From the NCBI GenBank assembly GCA_018296165.2, contig JACKQL020000006.1:1426001-1490000 (forward strand): a DNA stretch of 64,000 nt, read 5' to 3'. The notes under the pieces were generated by a model that saw only the letters and a list, made by a program, of their open reading frames with translations, ran no database searches and was not told the DNA's origin. Of the stretch, positions 24,601 to 36,060 are shown piece after piece. A program made the position numbers and the translations under genes. Each line of letters starts with the position of its first letter. The first letter of the stretch is position 1. This stretch comes from Termitomyces sp. T153 (lineage: Eukaryota; Basidiomycota; Agaricomycetes; Agaricales; Lyophyllaceae).

Positions 24601-27600
24601 AACCAGTCACCAGCCATGTTAGCGAGGACTTTCGAATCGAGCACCAGATTAATGGTGATCCACTAGCGACAATCCCTCCGCTTAACCCAAATCCACCACC
24701 TTTTGTCCCGACAAAGCAATTCACTAGCAAGCAACAAGCAAAACTGGTTAAGGACCACGACACAGGGTTCCTCACTAGCGACAAAATCAATGTATTAGTC
24801 GACATGGTCACCAAACAGGAAAAAGCTTTTGCTTGGGAAGATTCCAAATGAGGAAGCTTGCACCCTGACTTCTTCCTGCCAGTATGCATACTGACAATTC
24901 CGCATGTACCATGGGTCCAGCACAATCGCCCCATACCCCCAGGGCTAGAAAAGGAAGTATGCGACATTATTTGTGACAAGATTAGCTCTGGCATCTATGA
25001 ACCTTCAAACTCCGCTTACCACTCACAATGGTTTTGCGTTCTCAAGAAAAATGGTAAGCTCAGGATTGTGCACAGTCTCAAGCGGCTAAACCGTGTCACC
25101 ATCTGCCATTCTGGAGTACCACCTTTTCCAGATCACGTTGCAGAATCTTTTGCTGGACGCATCTGTGGTGCCACTCTCAATCTCTACATTGGCTATGATG
25201 AGTGACTTATCGACCCAGCATCACATGACTTAATGACATTCCAGACTCTGTTTGGCGCTCTTTGCTTAGTGACCTTGCCGATGGGATGGACCAACTCTGT
25301 GCCTATATTTCATGACAACATTACCTTTATTTTGCAGCCAGAGATCCCCCATAATGTGCTCAGCTTTATTGATGATGTTGGTGCTAAAGGACCCAAGGAC
25401 TGGAAGATTGTTAACGGTAAACCTGCTAAGCATCCCGCTAACTCAAACATTTGCCTAGCACTATGGGAGTTCTTTGAACTTCTCAACAGGATTCTCCAGC
25501 GAATGGAATACTGCGGTGGAACCTTCTCAGGTCACAAGCTTGTTCTCTGCGCCCCTACATTCAAGAATCTAGGCCACGTCTGCACTCCTAGTGGTCAAAT
25601 TCCTGACAAAAGTCACCTAGTGCTAATCAAGTGATGGGGTCCTTGCAAGTTGTTATTGGAAGTCCGAGCCTTTCTGGGTACTGTCAGGGTACTAAGGATT
25701 TTTGTCAAGAACTTTGCCCATCGAGCCAACAGCCTAACAAAACTTACTCATGTGGGCATCCCCTTTGAGTATGGCCCAGATCAAATAAATGCTCAACGGG
25801 ACCTCGTGAAAGCTTTATGAGATGCTAAGCCCCTTGTTCCTATTGATTATGAATCACCTGACCCTGTCATCTTAGTGGTGGATATGTCATACATAGTGGT
25901 TGGATATTACCTCTGTCAGTGCACTAGTATAATCGCAAGGAACGCCACTACAACTGCTTTGGGTTGATCATGCTAAACAACAGAGAAGCCTGATTCAGCC
26001 AGCCCAAGTTGGAACTCTATGGTCTTTATTGAGCGCTACAAGCTTTACAGATGTACCTTATTTGTGTCAGGAACCTTATTGTCAAAGTCGACGCTCGCTA
26101 CATTAAGAGTATGCTTCAGAACCCCGACATCCAGCCTTCCACTAGCATGAACTGCTGGATCATGGCGATTTTGATGTTTCACTTTGAGCTGGTTCACATT
26201 AAGGGAACTTTCCATGGTCCTGATGGGCTCTTGTGACACCCACCACAGCCTGGCGACCCTCCAGTCGACAATAGCAACAACTCTGTCTACGAGGATTGGA
26301 TTGATTGCTTGCATGGGTTCGTCCATCAAGTCCAGTTACCACTGCCACTACTTCACCAAGTTTCCATGGCCTCCCATCGCCTACCTCCCTTGGTCAAGTA
26401 TGATTATTTGCATTCTTTAGCAACTTTTGCCAGTGGCACTGACACTCTCCCATGAGTAGCGACCAGCAACAATATACTACCTCTCTGAAATGATGGCACC
26501 ACTACTTATAGCGATGTACCCTGCAGTGCCAAAGCTATTACCAGGGATGCTTGCGTACTTTTAGTAGAGAAATGGCTTCACAATCTTGTCAGACCTGAAG
26601 GCCTTAGTAACAAAGACTACACCACTTTTGTTTGCTACACCTCTATGTTCTTCACTATGGGAGGCAAACTTTGGCAAAGAAATCAAGATGGCGCTCACAA
26701 GCTGTTTGTTCCCATCACTAGTTGCTTACAAGTCCTGAAGGCTATGCATGACGACTTGGGACATAGAGGTCTTTTCACTACTTGCTCAGCCCTCCTAGAA
26801 CAATTTTGGTGGCCTCAAGTTAGCGCTGATATTGTGTGGTACCTTCGGACTTGCCATCTCTGCCAGGTACATCAGATGACCAAGGTTCTCATTCAGCCGA
26901 CTGTCACTACACCAGCACCCTTGTTCAGCAAGATATACGTTGACACCATGTTCATGCTGCCCTCCAATAAGTTCAAATACATCATTCAAGGACATTGTTT
27001 GCTGACTCATTACTCCAAGTTTCGGATGCTTGCCAGAGAGAACACCGAAGCCATTGCTAAGTGGCTGTATGAGGATGTCATTTGTCATTGGGGAGTGCTT
27101 AGCAAAATCGTTACCGACAATGGACCCCCAATTCTGAAGGCAGTCACCTACTTGGCAAAGAAGTATAACTTGCACCACATTTGGATCTCTGGTTACAATA
27201 AGCGTGCTAATGGAATAGTCAAGCAGCCTCATTTTGATGTTCACCAAGCCCTCTTCAAAGCGGTTGAGGGGGTCAGTCTAGGTGGAGTACCGCTACTTAC
27301 TCGGTCTTTTGGTCAGAATGTGTTACAGTGTGCAAGTGAATGGATTGCTCCCCTTATTTCACGACAACCGGTACCCACCCTCTCCTGCCTGCCGACATAG
27401 TAGAAGTGACATATCTGCAACCACTGCCAAACTTGCTGTTGTCAACAACTGACCTCATAGCCTGCCAAGCAATTGACCTTCAGCACCGCCAAGAAGATCT
27501 AGACTCCCTTTACAGCCAAGTTCTTAGCGCTCATTGCTTAGCAGCCATTCACTTTGAGACAGAACATGCCACTACAATTCATGATTACAATTTCAAAACA

Positions 27601-27942
27601 GGCGACCTTGTACTGATGAGGAATACTAGAAATGAGGTAACACATAACAAGAAGATGAAACCTTGTTACCTAGGCCCACTAGTGGTAATCTCTCGCAACC
27701 ATGGAGGCGCTTACATTGTTTGTGAATTAGATGGCTCTGTACTACATTGCCCCATTGCTGCCTTTTGCCTAGTCCCCTATTTTGCTAGAGAACACATAAC
27801 AGTGCCTAGCAATGCTTTCAACATTGACACTTCTCGACTCAGGGAACTGGAGCGGACTAAACTTGTCGACAACAATGACACTGATGATGTCACCAATGAA
27901 GAAGAAAACTACCTTTTGCTAAGCCTTAGCGACTTATCTTGA
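21620..27942 (+). pseudogene. Decayed gag-pol of Gypsy-1
   Basis: Domains in order: capsid-like Gag (TLGRFSDYYRDFQCIARWLL), a zinc knuckle with odd spacing (CHFCGEIGHTMVQGTC), protease (IHDSGSQI and YDILLGHPFD), reverse transcriptase (YEPSNSAYHSQWFCVLKKNG, LPMGWTNSVPIF, active-site FIDDV), RNase H remnants near 25.86-26.23 kb, and integrase with an HH-CC finger (HDDLGHRG...CHLCQ), DTMF and IVTDNGPP. A final GPY/F-like domain has MKPCYLGPLVV. Gag and protease share one frame to about 24.2 kb, where a frameshift leads into RT; another shift lies near 27.33 kb. In-frame stops at 22097, 23039, 23087, 23369, 24555, 24849, 25203, 25632 and 25818 are all TGA. The third integrase acidic residue reads Lys (IVKQPHFD). 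Not functional. Confidence 0.88.
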
Positions 27943-28375
27943 CTCTGCTTCATTTCTTATTGTGCCAACCCCCCTATTATCCAGGAAACTATCACAAATA
28001 CATTAAGTCCTTTTGTTTTTGCTATTCTTTCATTGTTGTTACATTGGTTAAGAAGCCTTTCACAGACCCATTACTTTACATTCCTTCCTTGTTTCAATGC
28101 TGCGCTGGGCCCTTCTGTCACCAGCACTTGGCACGTCTCTAGAGGTATTTTGCCATGATGACCTACTGAGCATTTGCCTTCATGCGTCACTAGCGTTAGG
28201 CAACAGGTGCCAGTGCATAATACCCCATTGTTCTTGTTTTTGTTTTGTTTGGTTTCTCTCAGACTCGGAATCATCACCAAGTATTAAACATTTTGGAGCC
28301 CCTTAAGGGGGCTAGTCTGTGTCCATACTATGAAAAAAAAAACTAAATAAAATTATATATAGGAGGCAACTGGTG

Positions 28376-30366
28376 CTAAGAGTCGAGGTCAGTGTCATTG
28401 TCAGGCACCTCCACAGATTCCTTCGCTTCCTCCCAGTCTCCTTCCCCAATGTTGTTCTCCTCCTGCCAGGCCAGGAAGGCCTGACAGTCATGCCGATATC
28501 CTGCCAGAGTCACCAACATTTGCTTGGCGACAGCGTAACGGGCCCGTGCCGCTAACAACTCCTCCCTGGCAGCCTCCAGTTCCCTCTGGAACCGCTGTTC
28601 CACTCCTGCCACCCTCTTGTCAAAATCCGCTAGCGATGCTGCTGATGTTAGCAGTGTCGGCCAACCCAGATCCTTGCCCAGCCATTCCAGCTTGTCGTTG
28701 CCAACCTGGCACAAAGGCGTGTTGCTCCAGGTCCCCTAACAAAGCGGTTAGCAATCAAGAAGTTAGCAAAAGAAAAGGACTTACCCGTTGTCATACTTCA
28801 ACTTCCTCAGCCCTCTCCTCCTCCTTGTCCTCCCCAGCCACAGCTGGGACAGCCTCGAGTTCTTCCTTGCCTTTGACCTCCATGTTGCTTGCTTCCTGCT
28901 CCACCTCAGCGACCATTGCTAAGGGAGTAGTCTCCCTCATCTCTACATCCCCCCCTCTCTCCTCGTTGGTGACTGTTCGAAGTCACTTAATGCTAGCGAC
29001 TGATGCGGGACTTGCTGCTTGTTTCTGTGCCAGGGGCACATTGCTGTCACTGTTGTTGTTGCTGTCGTCCTTGTCACTCTCCACCACCTCTCTGCTCTTC
29101 ACCTTAGCGCCTCCACTGCCTCCAACCACAGCCTCCTCCTGCAATGTCAGTAGGGTCAAGCTCAAATGCTTGACCTCAATGGGCTTCCCTCTTCTCGCTA
29201 ACTCCCGCTGTCACTCCACAAAAGCCCTCGCGTTCCTTACCTATGCCGCCTTTGTTGCTATCCTCTTAGCGAACTTGCTGCCAGTACTCCTTGATGATCA
29301 TCCGCTGTGCGAGCAGCTTTTCCTCATGCTGTCGCAACAATAACAGGGCTGGACCCCCGTGGGGTACCAGCAGCCCTCTGGGTCATTATTGGCTCAGCAG
29401 TTGTCGCACTAGAGGAAGTTGTTAGTGACAAAGAAAGAAAGAAACATTTGCTAAGTGCTTACTGCTCCTTGCGTGCGCTTATACTCTTGTCGCTTCTCTA
29501 GTGACACCGTTACCTTTCCTTTTGCCTTCTCCAACTTCATGCCAGCTTCCAGTCCAGTATCCACCACTGTCGAGGTCTTTTGCCAGCAAAGGAGTGCCGC
29601 TAAGCGTTTCTTCAATTTGATCCTGCAAGAAAAGTTAGCAATTGTCGCCAAGAGTTAGCAAAAAAGAAGAAAAAGAGACTCACCTCAATATCTTCGTCCT
29701 CCTCGTCTCATGCCTTTCCCTTCCCCTTCCCTTTGCTCCTTGGGGTTGTCGCCAACCCTCTAGCGACGCCACCAGCTGCAGCCTTGGGAGTTGAGGGGCC
29801 CACCTCTTGAATGTCCCCACAATTCACCGCCTCATCATCCCCACAACCCTTGCTCCATCCCTCCCCCCTTGCCACTGCTAACGCACCTACCAGGTGCTGG
29901 AAGAAGAACTGGTCATTTGGCAACAATTCTTCAAAAAGCTGACATACCTTAGTGGTGTTGCTAGTGCTAGCAACTGCCGGGGCACTTACCATCATTCCCA
30001 CAGTAAGGTCGTCCATTAGGAACTCCAAGGAGGGATCAACTGGTGTCTAGCGATCAAGTTAAGAATGTCGCTAAGAGAAGAAAAGCAGAGACTTACAAAG
30101 TGAACGTCAAATGGGCGAACCCATTCTTCCCCCTTGTACCGCTCATACAGTTGGCAACACTCCTTCTCGACAGTCGCCAACTTTGGCCATTCAACTCCAC
30201 TCCCCATGGTCTTGAACCACTGCAGCCATGTCTGAAAGATAGCGGTGACCGCCAAGCAAGGATCCTTTGCAAGGGAAGCATGAGCCACAGTAAGCAATCA
30301 GTTGACATGTTCCAGGAAGGTGTGGGCCATCATAGTCTTTTTGAACTGAGAGGCCAGATCAGACAT
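28376..30366 (-). pseudogene. Antisense spliced gene for a Cys-rich, coiled-coil protein inside Gypsy-1
   Basis: Between the end of integrase and the 3' LTR the minus strand carries a multi-exon gene. It starts at the ATG at 30366 (MSDLASQFKKTMMAHTFLEH). A GTAAGT donor near 30097 pairs with a TAG acceptor near 30048 and joins FDVHF to TPVDPSLEFLMDDL. A Lys/Gly-rich patch (PRSKGKGKGKA) and an acidic end (DEEDEDIE) follow. Next is a helix-rich exon (IKLKKRLAALLCW), then a Cys-rich exon with CDNC, EGCWYPTGVQPC, YCCDSMRKSC, reminiscent of a fungal zinc-cluster. An acidic linker and a C-terminal coiled coil (QRFQRELEAAREELLAARAR) end at 28376. In-frame TGA codons at 30298, 29708, 29394, 29298, 28983 and 28791 sit where Arg fits; one TAG falls at an exon end. 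Likely DNA-binding; function unknown. Confidence 0.6.
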
Positions 30367-30537
30367 AGTGATAAGATCGAGATGGTAGGGGAGAATAGTA
30401 GATAAGAAGAAAGTGGGAATGATGAAGTTCAAGCGATACTGCCAGCCATTTTTTTATTTGAATCCCTCTGGCACACGGACCAGGTGATCAAGCACATGAT
30501 TTTTGGGGTTGACTGAGGACAGTCAATATCTCAGTAT

Positions 30538-30546
30538 GGGGGAGGA
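30538..30546 (+). promoter_or_regulatory. Polypurine tract of Gypsy-1
   Basis: GGGGGAGGA lies immediately before the 3' LTR, where plus-strand DNA synthesis is primed in LTR retrotransposons. Confidence 0.7.
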
Positions 30547-31617
30547 TGATGAGCCCCAGTTATTGCTGAGCACCATTTTTGGCATTTTTGGCATTGTGGA
30601 CTTAGCGGCAGCTGACTACTTTGTATTTGGCACAAGTCACAACACTCAGCACACGGGACCAAGCCTGAGGGTTGGACTAAAGCACGAGACTCTAGTGACC
30701 ACAAGAATTATTGAGCATGAGAAATATCATGAGGAGTCTGGAACTTGGGCCTAGATCATCAAGGCCTAGACCCCCTCTAGTGACAATTCTTAGCAACCCT
30801 AGTGATCCTGGCAACAAAACAGCATTCTCCTACCATATATGGACAAATTATCAGACATGTACCTTTTTACTAGCAGTTTATTTGCTGAGCTTACCCACAT
30901 ATTTGAACGGTGTCTATGCTTCAGGTGTTGACATTGGACTCATTTCTTTTGGCTTTATTAGCAATTAGGCATCGCCAAGACTTCGCCTATGATGTTTCAC
31001 TTAGTTACCGACTGATGCCTTGTATGCACCATAAGCACAGTGACAGACGCCGTCACTAGTACTTATTTGTTTACTTTCACATAACTATACTTCGAATCGT
31101 ATAAATACTGACTGTACATAGACACTAAAGAACAGAAAAACAGAGAACCCCCTTCAGAGTCAACTAGCTGCTCTCTCTCAAAGCCTACCAGCTTGAGATT
31201 TCACTTTGCCTTTCTTTCCCTTATTTTGTCTTTGACTCCGGCTTAGTGACGAGCCTCCTCGACTTCAACTTCAACTTAGTTGGGTACCAACTATGGGTGC
31301 CTATTTGTGTTAATTCGACTTAGCGATGCTAGTGACTCCAGCTAGTGACTAGTTCACGTTCATCCCCTGGTTTCAATCCTTCCCTTACCGTCTTCTCTCT
31401 CCTTACTCTCCTCACCACCATTACGATGACCTCAGCTGGCAATAGTGACTTCTTTCTACTTCAGCCCACATCTCAACTTTTGCTCTAGTTCTCTGGGACG
31501 GTTACTGATTTGCCCTCAACTATTAACTTCCTACTGCCAGCTACCCTATCTAGTAACTAGTGTTCAGTCTTCTCTTTAGGTTTCCTGCATGGCACTAGGC
31601 AGCATAGGAGCACATCA
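30547..31617 (+). repeat. 3' LTR of Gypsy-1
   Basis: 1071 bp, same length and termini as the 5' LTR. It is followed directly by the second half of the interrupted SINE. Confidence 0.9.
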
Positions 31618-32642
31618 GTGGGTCACATGATCTGCAAGTGCAAGGTCGGGGTTTCGACTCTGGCTGAGTGCGCCTGTGTGGAAAACACCTTAGACACCAC
31701 ATGGGTTCTTCAACGCCGCCGGAAAGCCACTGCCTGCATGTGATTGACTAGGAAGGCTTTGTTGGTCAGGCCACACCCAAATGACCAATCAACACGTGAT
31801 ACAATGAGGCATGGTGACCACCATGCTCTTGACCAGATGGGAAAAACAGACGGTTTCCCTAGCTTGACAGATTTGGGAGAGGGTCTAAGGGTCCTTGCTG
31901 ACCAAGCAGGTCGAGGTACAGGTAGGCGAGAGGATAGGAGTCAATAGTTCAATCAGGCTGCCGCATTGTGTGGTCCATCGGATAGTCTGGTGAGGTTGTG
32001 CTGTTGCTGCCAGTTTGATCGGGTGCCTAGCCAATTGGTGTGGCATGTCTGTCACTTAGGCAGCACACTGGGCCATTCTGTCATGGGTTCTGAATCTCAG
32101 GATTGATCTTCCAAAAGTATTGTCTGGGCATGGGGAAGGGTGGAGTCATGACCACCCTTGGTTGTGGGTTGACTAGAGGAAGGCATGAGCTTGCCAACTG
32201 GGCTTCTAAGTCCTACACCAATCAACTCCGATCAAGCCCTGCCAAGTATAGCTGGGTTTAAGAAATTGGGATGGCATGTTAGTGGCAGATGGTATGGGAT
32301 TTAGTGTGGGAAATCACCACCCCCATTATGTACTGCGGGACCTAGGACACAAAGTTCAGGAGAAATTCCAATGTAAAAATAGGTCTCGAAAGAAATAAAA
32401 ATGATCAATCAATCAATCATGCACACTGGAGGTTTGTGTGTTCAAGATGAATATATTTAGGTGATAATACATATACATACCTGGAGGTTTGTGTGTTTGA
32501 GATGAAGATGCAAACTCTTCAGGACCGGCAACTGTCTATGTTGTCACGTGAGTATGCTGTGGCAAAGCAAGGGACAAGGACAGTGTGGCTACCGCATCAT
32601 CTAATTTCAACACTCTCACCTGATAACAGAGTGCCCACAATG

Positions 32643-33032
32643 TCACCAAAGTTTGTCTTTTGAGAACACCCTGACTATGCCCATCTTCCTGTGCAGCTTG
32701 TTGACCACATCACACATGAGTGTTTTTGTGAGTAGGTCAGCTGCCATGTTCCTTGACAGGATGTAGGCAGGTTTGATTTTTCCATTGGATATGGCTTGAC
32801 AGAGTCAAAACCAGTGTCAATTGAGGTGTTTGAGACAACCCATGTGTTTGGGCTGACTTGATATGGAAATTGCAGACTGGTTGTCAATGTTCATGACCAA
32901 GGGCACTGACTGTGGTGCACCTATGTCTGTGAGAAAGTTCCATAGCCAGCAAAGTTCATGACCAGTTTCACTTGCTGCAACAAACTCTGCCTCGGTTGTG
33001 GACAAAGCTACTGTGGTTTGCAATTTGGACAT
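32643..33032 (-). pseudogene. Copia RNase H fragment
   Basis: Minus-strand reading gives the end of a Ty1/Copia polyprotein: LQTTVALSTTEAEFVAASET, ELCWLWNFLTDIG, NIDNQSAISISSQPKHMG, and, in other frames after stops, KIKPAYILSRNMAADLLTKTL. This is the RNase H domain up to its C-terminus. The piece ends abruptly at 33032 where LTR-like sequence begins. It carries stops and is a remnant only. Confidence 0.75.
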
Positions 33033-34264
33033 TGGTAAGACCCACTTGTTGCTAAGCACCATTACCAACATCTTCAACTATCTTATCTGAACAGCACCTG
33101 ACTTGGACACAACATGGGACTTTTGCACTTCTTGTTATTTTCTTGATTCTCATTTTACAGGTCATGCAGAAGTCATGTGACATTATAATGTGTGGTCTTG
33201 CCCAAGGTTTGGAATGACATAGCCATTTGCATGTGATTTTATCAACCACAAGACTTCTGGATCAAGAGCCTCATCATGTGGAGTCTAGCCTTTGGATCTA
33301 GAATGATAAGGTCAAGACCTTCCCTTAGCAACAATTGTTAGTGACATCATCTAGTGACAAAGATACTTCTCTTATCAAAATGGACATCAAAGAACATGTC
33401 ACCATTTACCCATCATTTCTCCTGTCCCACTTACTAGCAAACCTGAATGGCATTTACACTTCAGATATTGACATTTGGTATGCTCTCTTTTTCTTCCTGA
33501 CACATATTTTTTTGACATCACATACATACACTTGGTTACCATAATGACACCCAGTATGCATCACAGACACTTTGGCAGATGCTGTTGCCTGTGGCAACAA
33601 TCTTTCCTTTTGAATACTATACTTACAAATAGTATCAATACTGCCTGTACCTACAGCAGAGAGAATCAACCAGAGGATTGTCCCCAGAAGTATCCCTCAG
33701 CTCTTAGGCTTCAGATCTCTTTTTCTTGTTCACTCTTGTCATTGTTAATGGCTTAGCAACAAGCATTAACAACCTAGTCCTCAATTGAGTGTGAGTACCA
33801 ACTGCAGGTGCTCTTTAGTGTTTTAGTGATGCTAGTATTCATTCCCCATCTCCTACCTACTTTACTCATTCCTCCTTTCCCTACTTCTTCTTTCTGTTGC
33901 TAGACCTTTACCAACCCCATTACTCCCAATTGCTTAGTCCACTCACTTAAGTGACTCATCTCTCTCTCCCTCTTCTTAGCAACTTTCACTAGTGACCCTT
34001 TTATCCACATCCTTCTGCCTTTTTACTATCCAGCAACTTAGCAACCCCTCCATTACCATCTAGCAACTTAGGCTAGCAATAGCAACATTTCCCACTTGCA
34101 CCCTACTTCACCCATGCATCCTTTAGCTCTTGTTTTCTGGAACATTTACTAACTTGCCCTCATATACACATTACTTCCTACTGCCAGCTACCCTATCTAG
34201 TTGCTTGTGTTTAGGCTTTCTTTTAGTTTCCTGCACAGCAGCTAGGTGGCATAGGAGTACATCA
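33033..34264 (+). repeat. Old solo LTR related to Gypsy-1
   Basis: Begins TGGTAAGACCCACTTGTTGC, parallel to TGATGAGCCCCAGTTATTGC of the Gypsy-1 LTR. It ends with the same CTGCCAGCTACCCTATCTAG block and GGCATAGGAGTACATCA. Internal parts are diverged and longer (about 1232 bp). No clear target-site duplication was found, so the exact borders are approximate. Confidence 0.55.
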
Positions 34265-35323
34265 ATGTTCCACTACAATGTATGACACATGCACTTGTAG
34301 TGCCCTACCCTGATTAGCCCCAGACTTCAGATCTAAGTCTTGCAACTTTAAAGCCTGTTTCTTTGCCCTAGTGCTCTCTATATCAAGTTAGCATCCTTGT
34401 TATTCTGCTAGTACCACCTTAGAGTACCATTTTGTCCAGCCTACATTTAGCACTAGCACTTGAAGCTGATTTTGTTTTGTGATTGTTTCTTTTTTGCTAA
34501 TGCCCCTTTACTATCCCTAGCCCATTTGTTTAGCTTTGCTAGTAACCTTTGCCTAGTTCCACTCTAGTTGGGTTTACCCATGGAATTCCTCTCTCCCTCT
34601 TTGCTATTTTTTCTACTGACCTTGTGCTAGCAACTTAGTGCTACTTGTATCTAGCCAGCTTTCTGGGACCTCACTCAACTTGCAACCCTCATTTTTATAG
34701 TCTGTTCATACTCTACTTGCAAAACCACTAGTTGTTGTGTCCCCTGCATAGCAATTAGGCAGCAATGGATGTTACATTGAGCTCTGGTCAGGGCTCAAGA
34801 GGGGGAGGAGTACTAGGGGCTATAGCAGCCCCAGGTATAGGGCTGCTGGAAGCAGGCTTGGTGCCAGGGCACTGATATTCTGGTCTCAATAATAAAACAA
34901 GCAGAGGGAAAGCCCAAAAATCAAATATATTATTAGAAAATATATTTACTGTACAAATGGCTGAAAACTGTGAGCCAATAAAAAACATAAAAAACTGTAG
35001 ACATAGAGAATACCTCAGAAAACTAGAAACTCCATGTGAAACCAATGAAGAATGAGCTCAAAGTCAGTCAACAATGTCCAGGAAGCCAGCCATCAAAATT
35101 TGATAGCAGGAGCCAAGATCACATTTACAACCTTCCCTCCCCTCAACCCAGGACTAGCCCTCTCTCTTTCACTGACCAATCAACAACCAAACAGCCTTGA
35201 AGCCCAGAATGATGAGGATCTGCAGGCAGGAGGAGAGGACAAAGAGAGAGAAAAAGGGTAAATTTCTCTAGAGTGGCATGTGATTTGTATAGCTACCAAG
35301 CAGGGCTACCAAACCCAAATAGC
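34265..35323. other. Unassigned transposon-derived sequence
   Basis: AT-rich, CpG-poor. The part to about 34776 has Pol II LTR-like wording (CTAGCAACTT, CCCCTGCATAGCAATTAGGCAGC) similar to the preceding LTR family and may be another solo LTR. From 34790 to 35270 no coding motif was seen. Confidence 0.3.
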
Positions 35324-35770
35324 TGATGCCAAAAATAGATGCAATGGCTGGCTTGACACACCTGCCAAGACCCAATCATGTGGCTCAGGTATCAACTGGT
35401 TGACCATGCTCCCAGATGACAATGAAAACATGCAGGAATAGTCATGGTCCATATGCAGCCTAAAGGGTATAAAAGAAGGGGATTTTAGAGCCTATCAGAC
35501 AAGCAACTACATGCCATGACTCAGAATTCTCCAAGGAGCAGAATTCTCAGGCCAAAAAGCATGCAGTAGCTTCAGGTTTATAATTTATTATATTTTAAAT
35601 TGAACCTTGTTTGAAAGTTTGGCCCAATAAATGTTTTAACTGAATCAATAAAATCTATATCTTTATTATGTTCAATTTGTGAGGCTGAGTGTAACTAAGT
35701 CCCAAACACCTTTGTGAATTGGAGTTTGTGCTGAGTTCGAAACAAAGCCAAATTTGCCAATTTCACATCA
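35324..35770 (+). repeat. 5' LTR of a second Gypsy family (Gypsy-2)
   Basis: TGATG at 35324 and CACATCA at 35764-35770 bound a 447-bp unit with a TATAAAAG box (35468-35475) and AATAAA signals near 35628. A TGGAGCCCACCACAAGG primer site follows at 35773. The left border is inferred from the matching terminal inverted bases only; no 3' LTR was found. Confidence 0.6.
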
Positions 35771-36060
35771 TCTGGAGCCCACCACAAGGGGCTTTGTTAC
35801 ACAAACTCACTTTTTGGATCTTCATCAAGAGCCCACCAAAAAAAACATTGGTTTCATTCCACCTGGGTCTTGGCCCAGTATACCTAAGGTTATTGAACCA
35901 AAGGTTCAAAACTCTTTTATCTTAAGGAAAAGGGAAACTTGTGCTACTAGCAAGGACACACATAGTATCTTCTTTGCCTGACCCTAACATTGTGCCTGAA
36001 AAACAAAAACTTTGTTCTGAAAAGCCAACTTCAATTTAAACAAACCTTTGTCTCCTGTTT

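Larger units (their letters stand above)
20414..31617 (+). mobile_element. 11.2-kb Ty3/Gypsy retrotransposon with both LTRs (Gypsy-1)
   Basis: Two direct LTRs of exactly 1071 bp each begin TGATG and end CATCA. Between them lie a primer-binding site (TGG at 21488), gag-pol on the plus strand, a spliced gene on the minus strand, and a purine tract GGGGGAGGA (30538-30546) abutting the 3' LTR. The flanks are GCGG and GTGG, a likely 4-bp target duplication with one transition. It inserted into a SINE between its A and B boxes. Coding capacity is destroyed by TGA codons and frameshifts, so the element is dead. Confidence 0.9.
20374..32416 (+). mobile_element. tRNA-derived SINE copy 1, split by the Gypsy element
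   Basis: The SINE consists of 20374-20413 plus 31618-32416 (about 839 bp without the insert). Its head has a Pol III A box (TGGCTCAGCTGG, 20381-20392) and, after the insert, a B box (GGTTTCGACTC, about 31649-31660). The 3' end is an (AATC)n tail. The whole is flanked by a perfect 16-bp target-site duplication, TCATGCACACTGGAGG, at 20358-20373 and 32417-32432. The body matches the copies at 46.1-48.2 kb and 37.7-38.3 kb. Confidence 0.8.

Noticed and set aside
28546..29343. 265-codon plus-strand frame in Gypsy-1
   Set aside because: Shadow of the minus-strand spliced gene, which has introns, a Cys-rich module and a coiled coil; the plus frame is Ser/Leu repeat-like without motifs.
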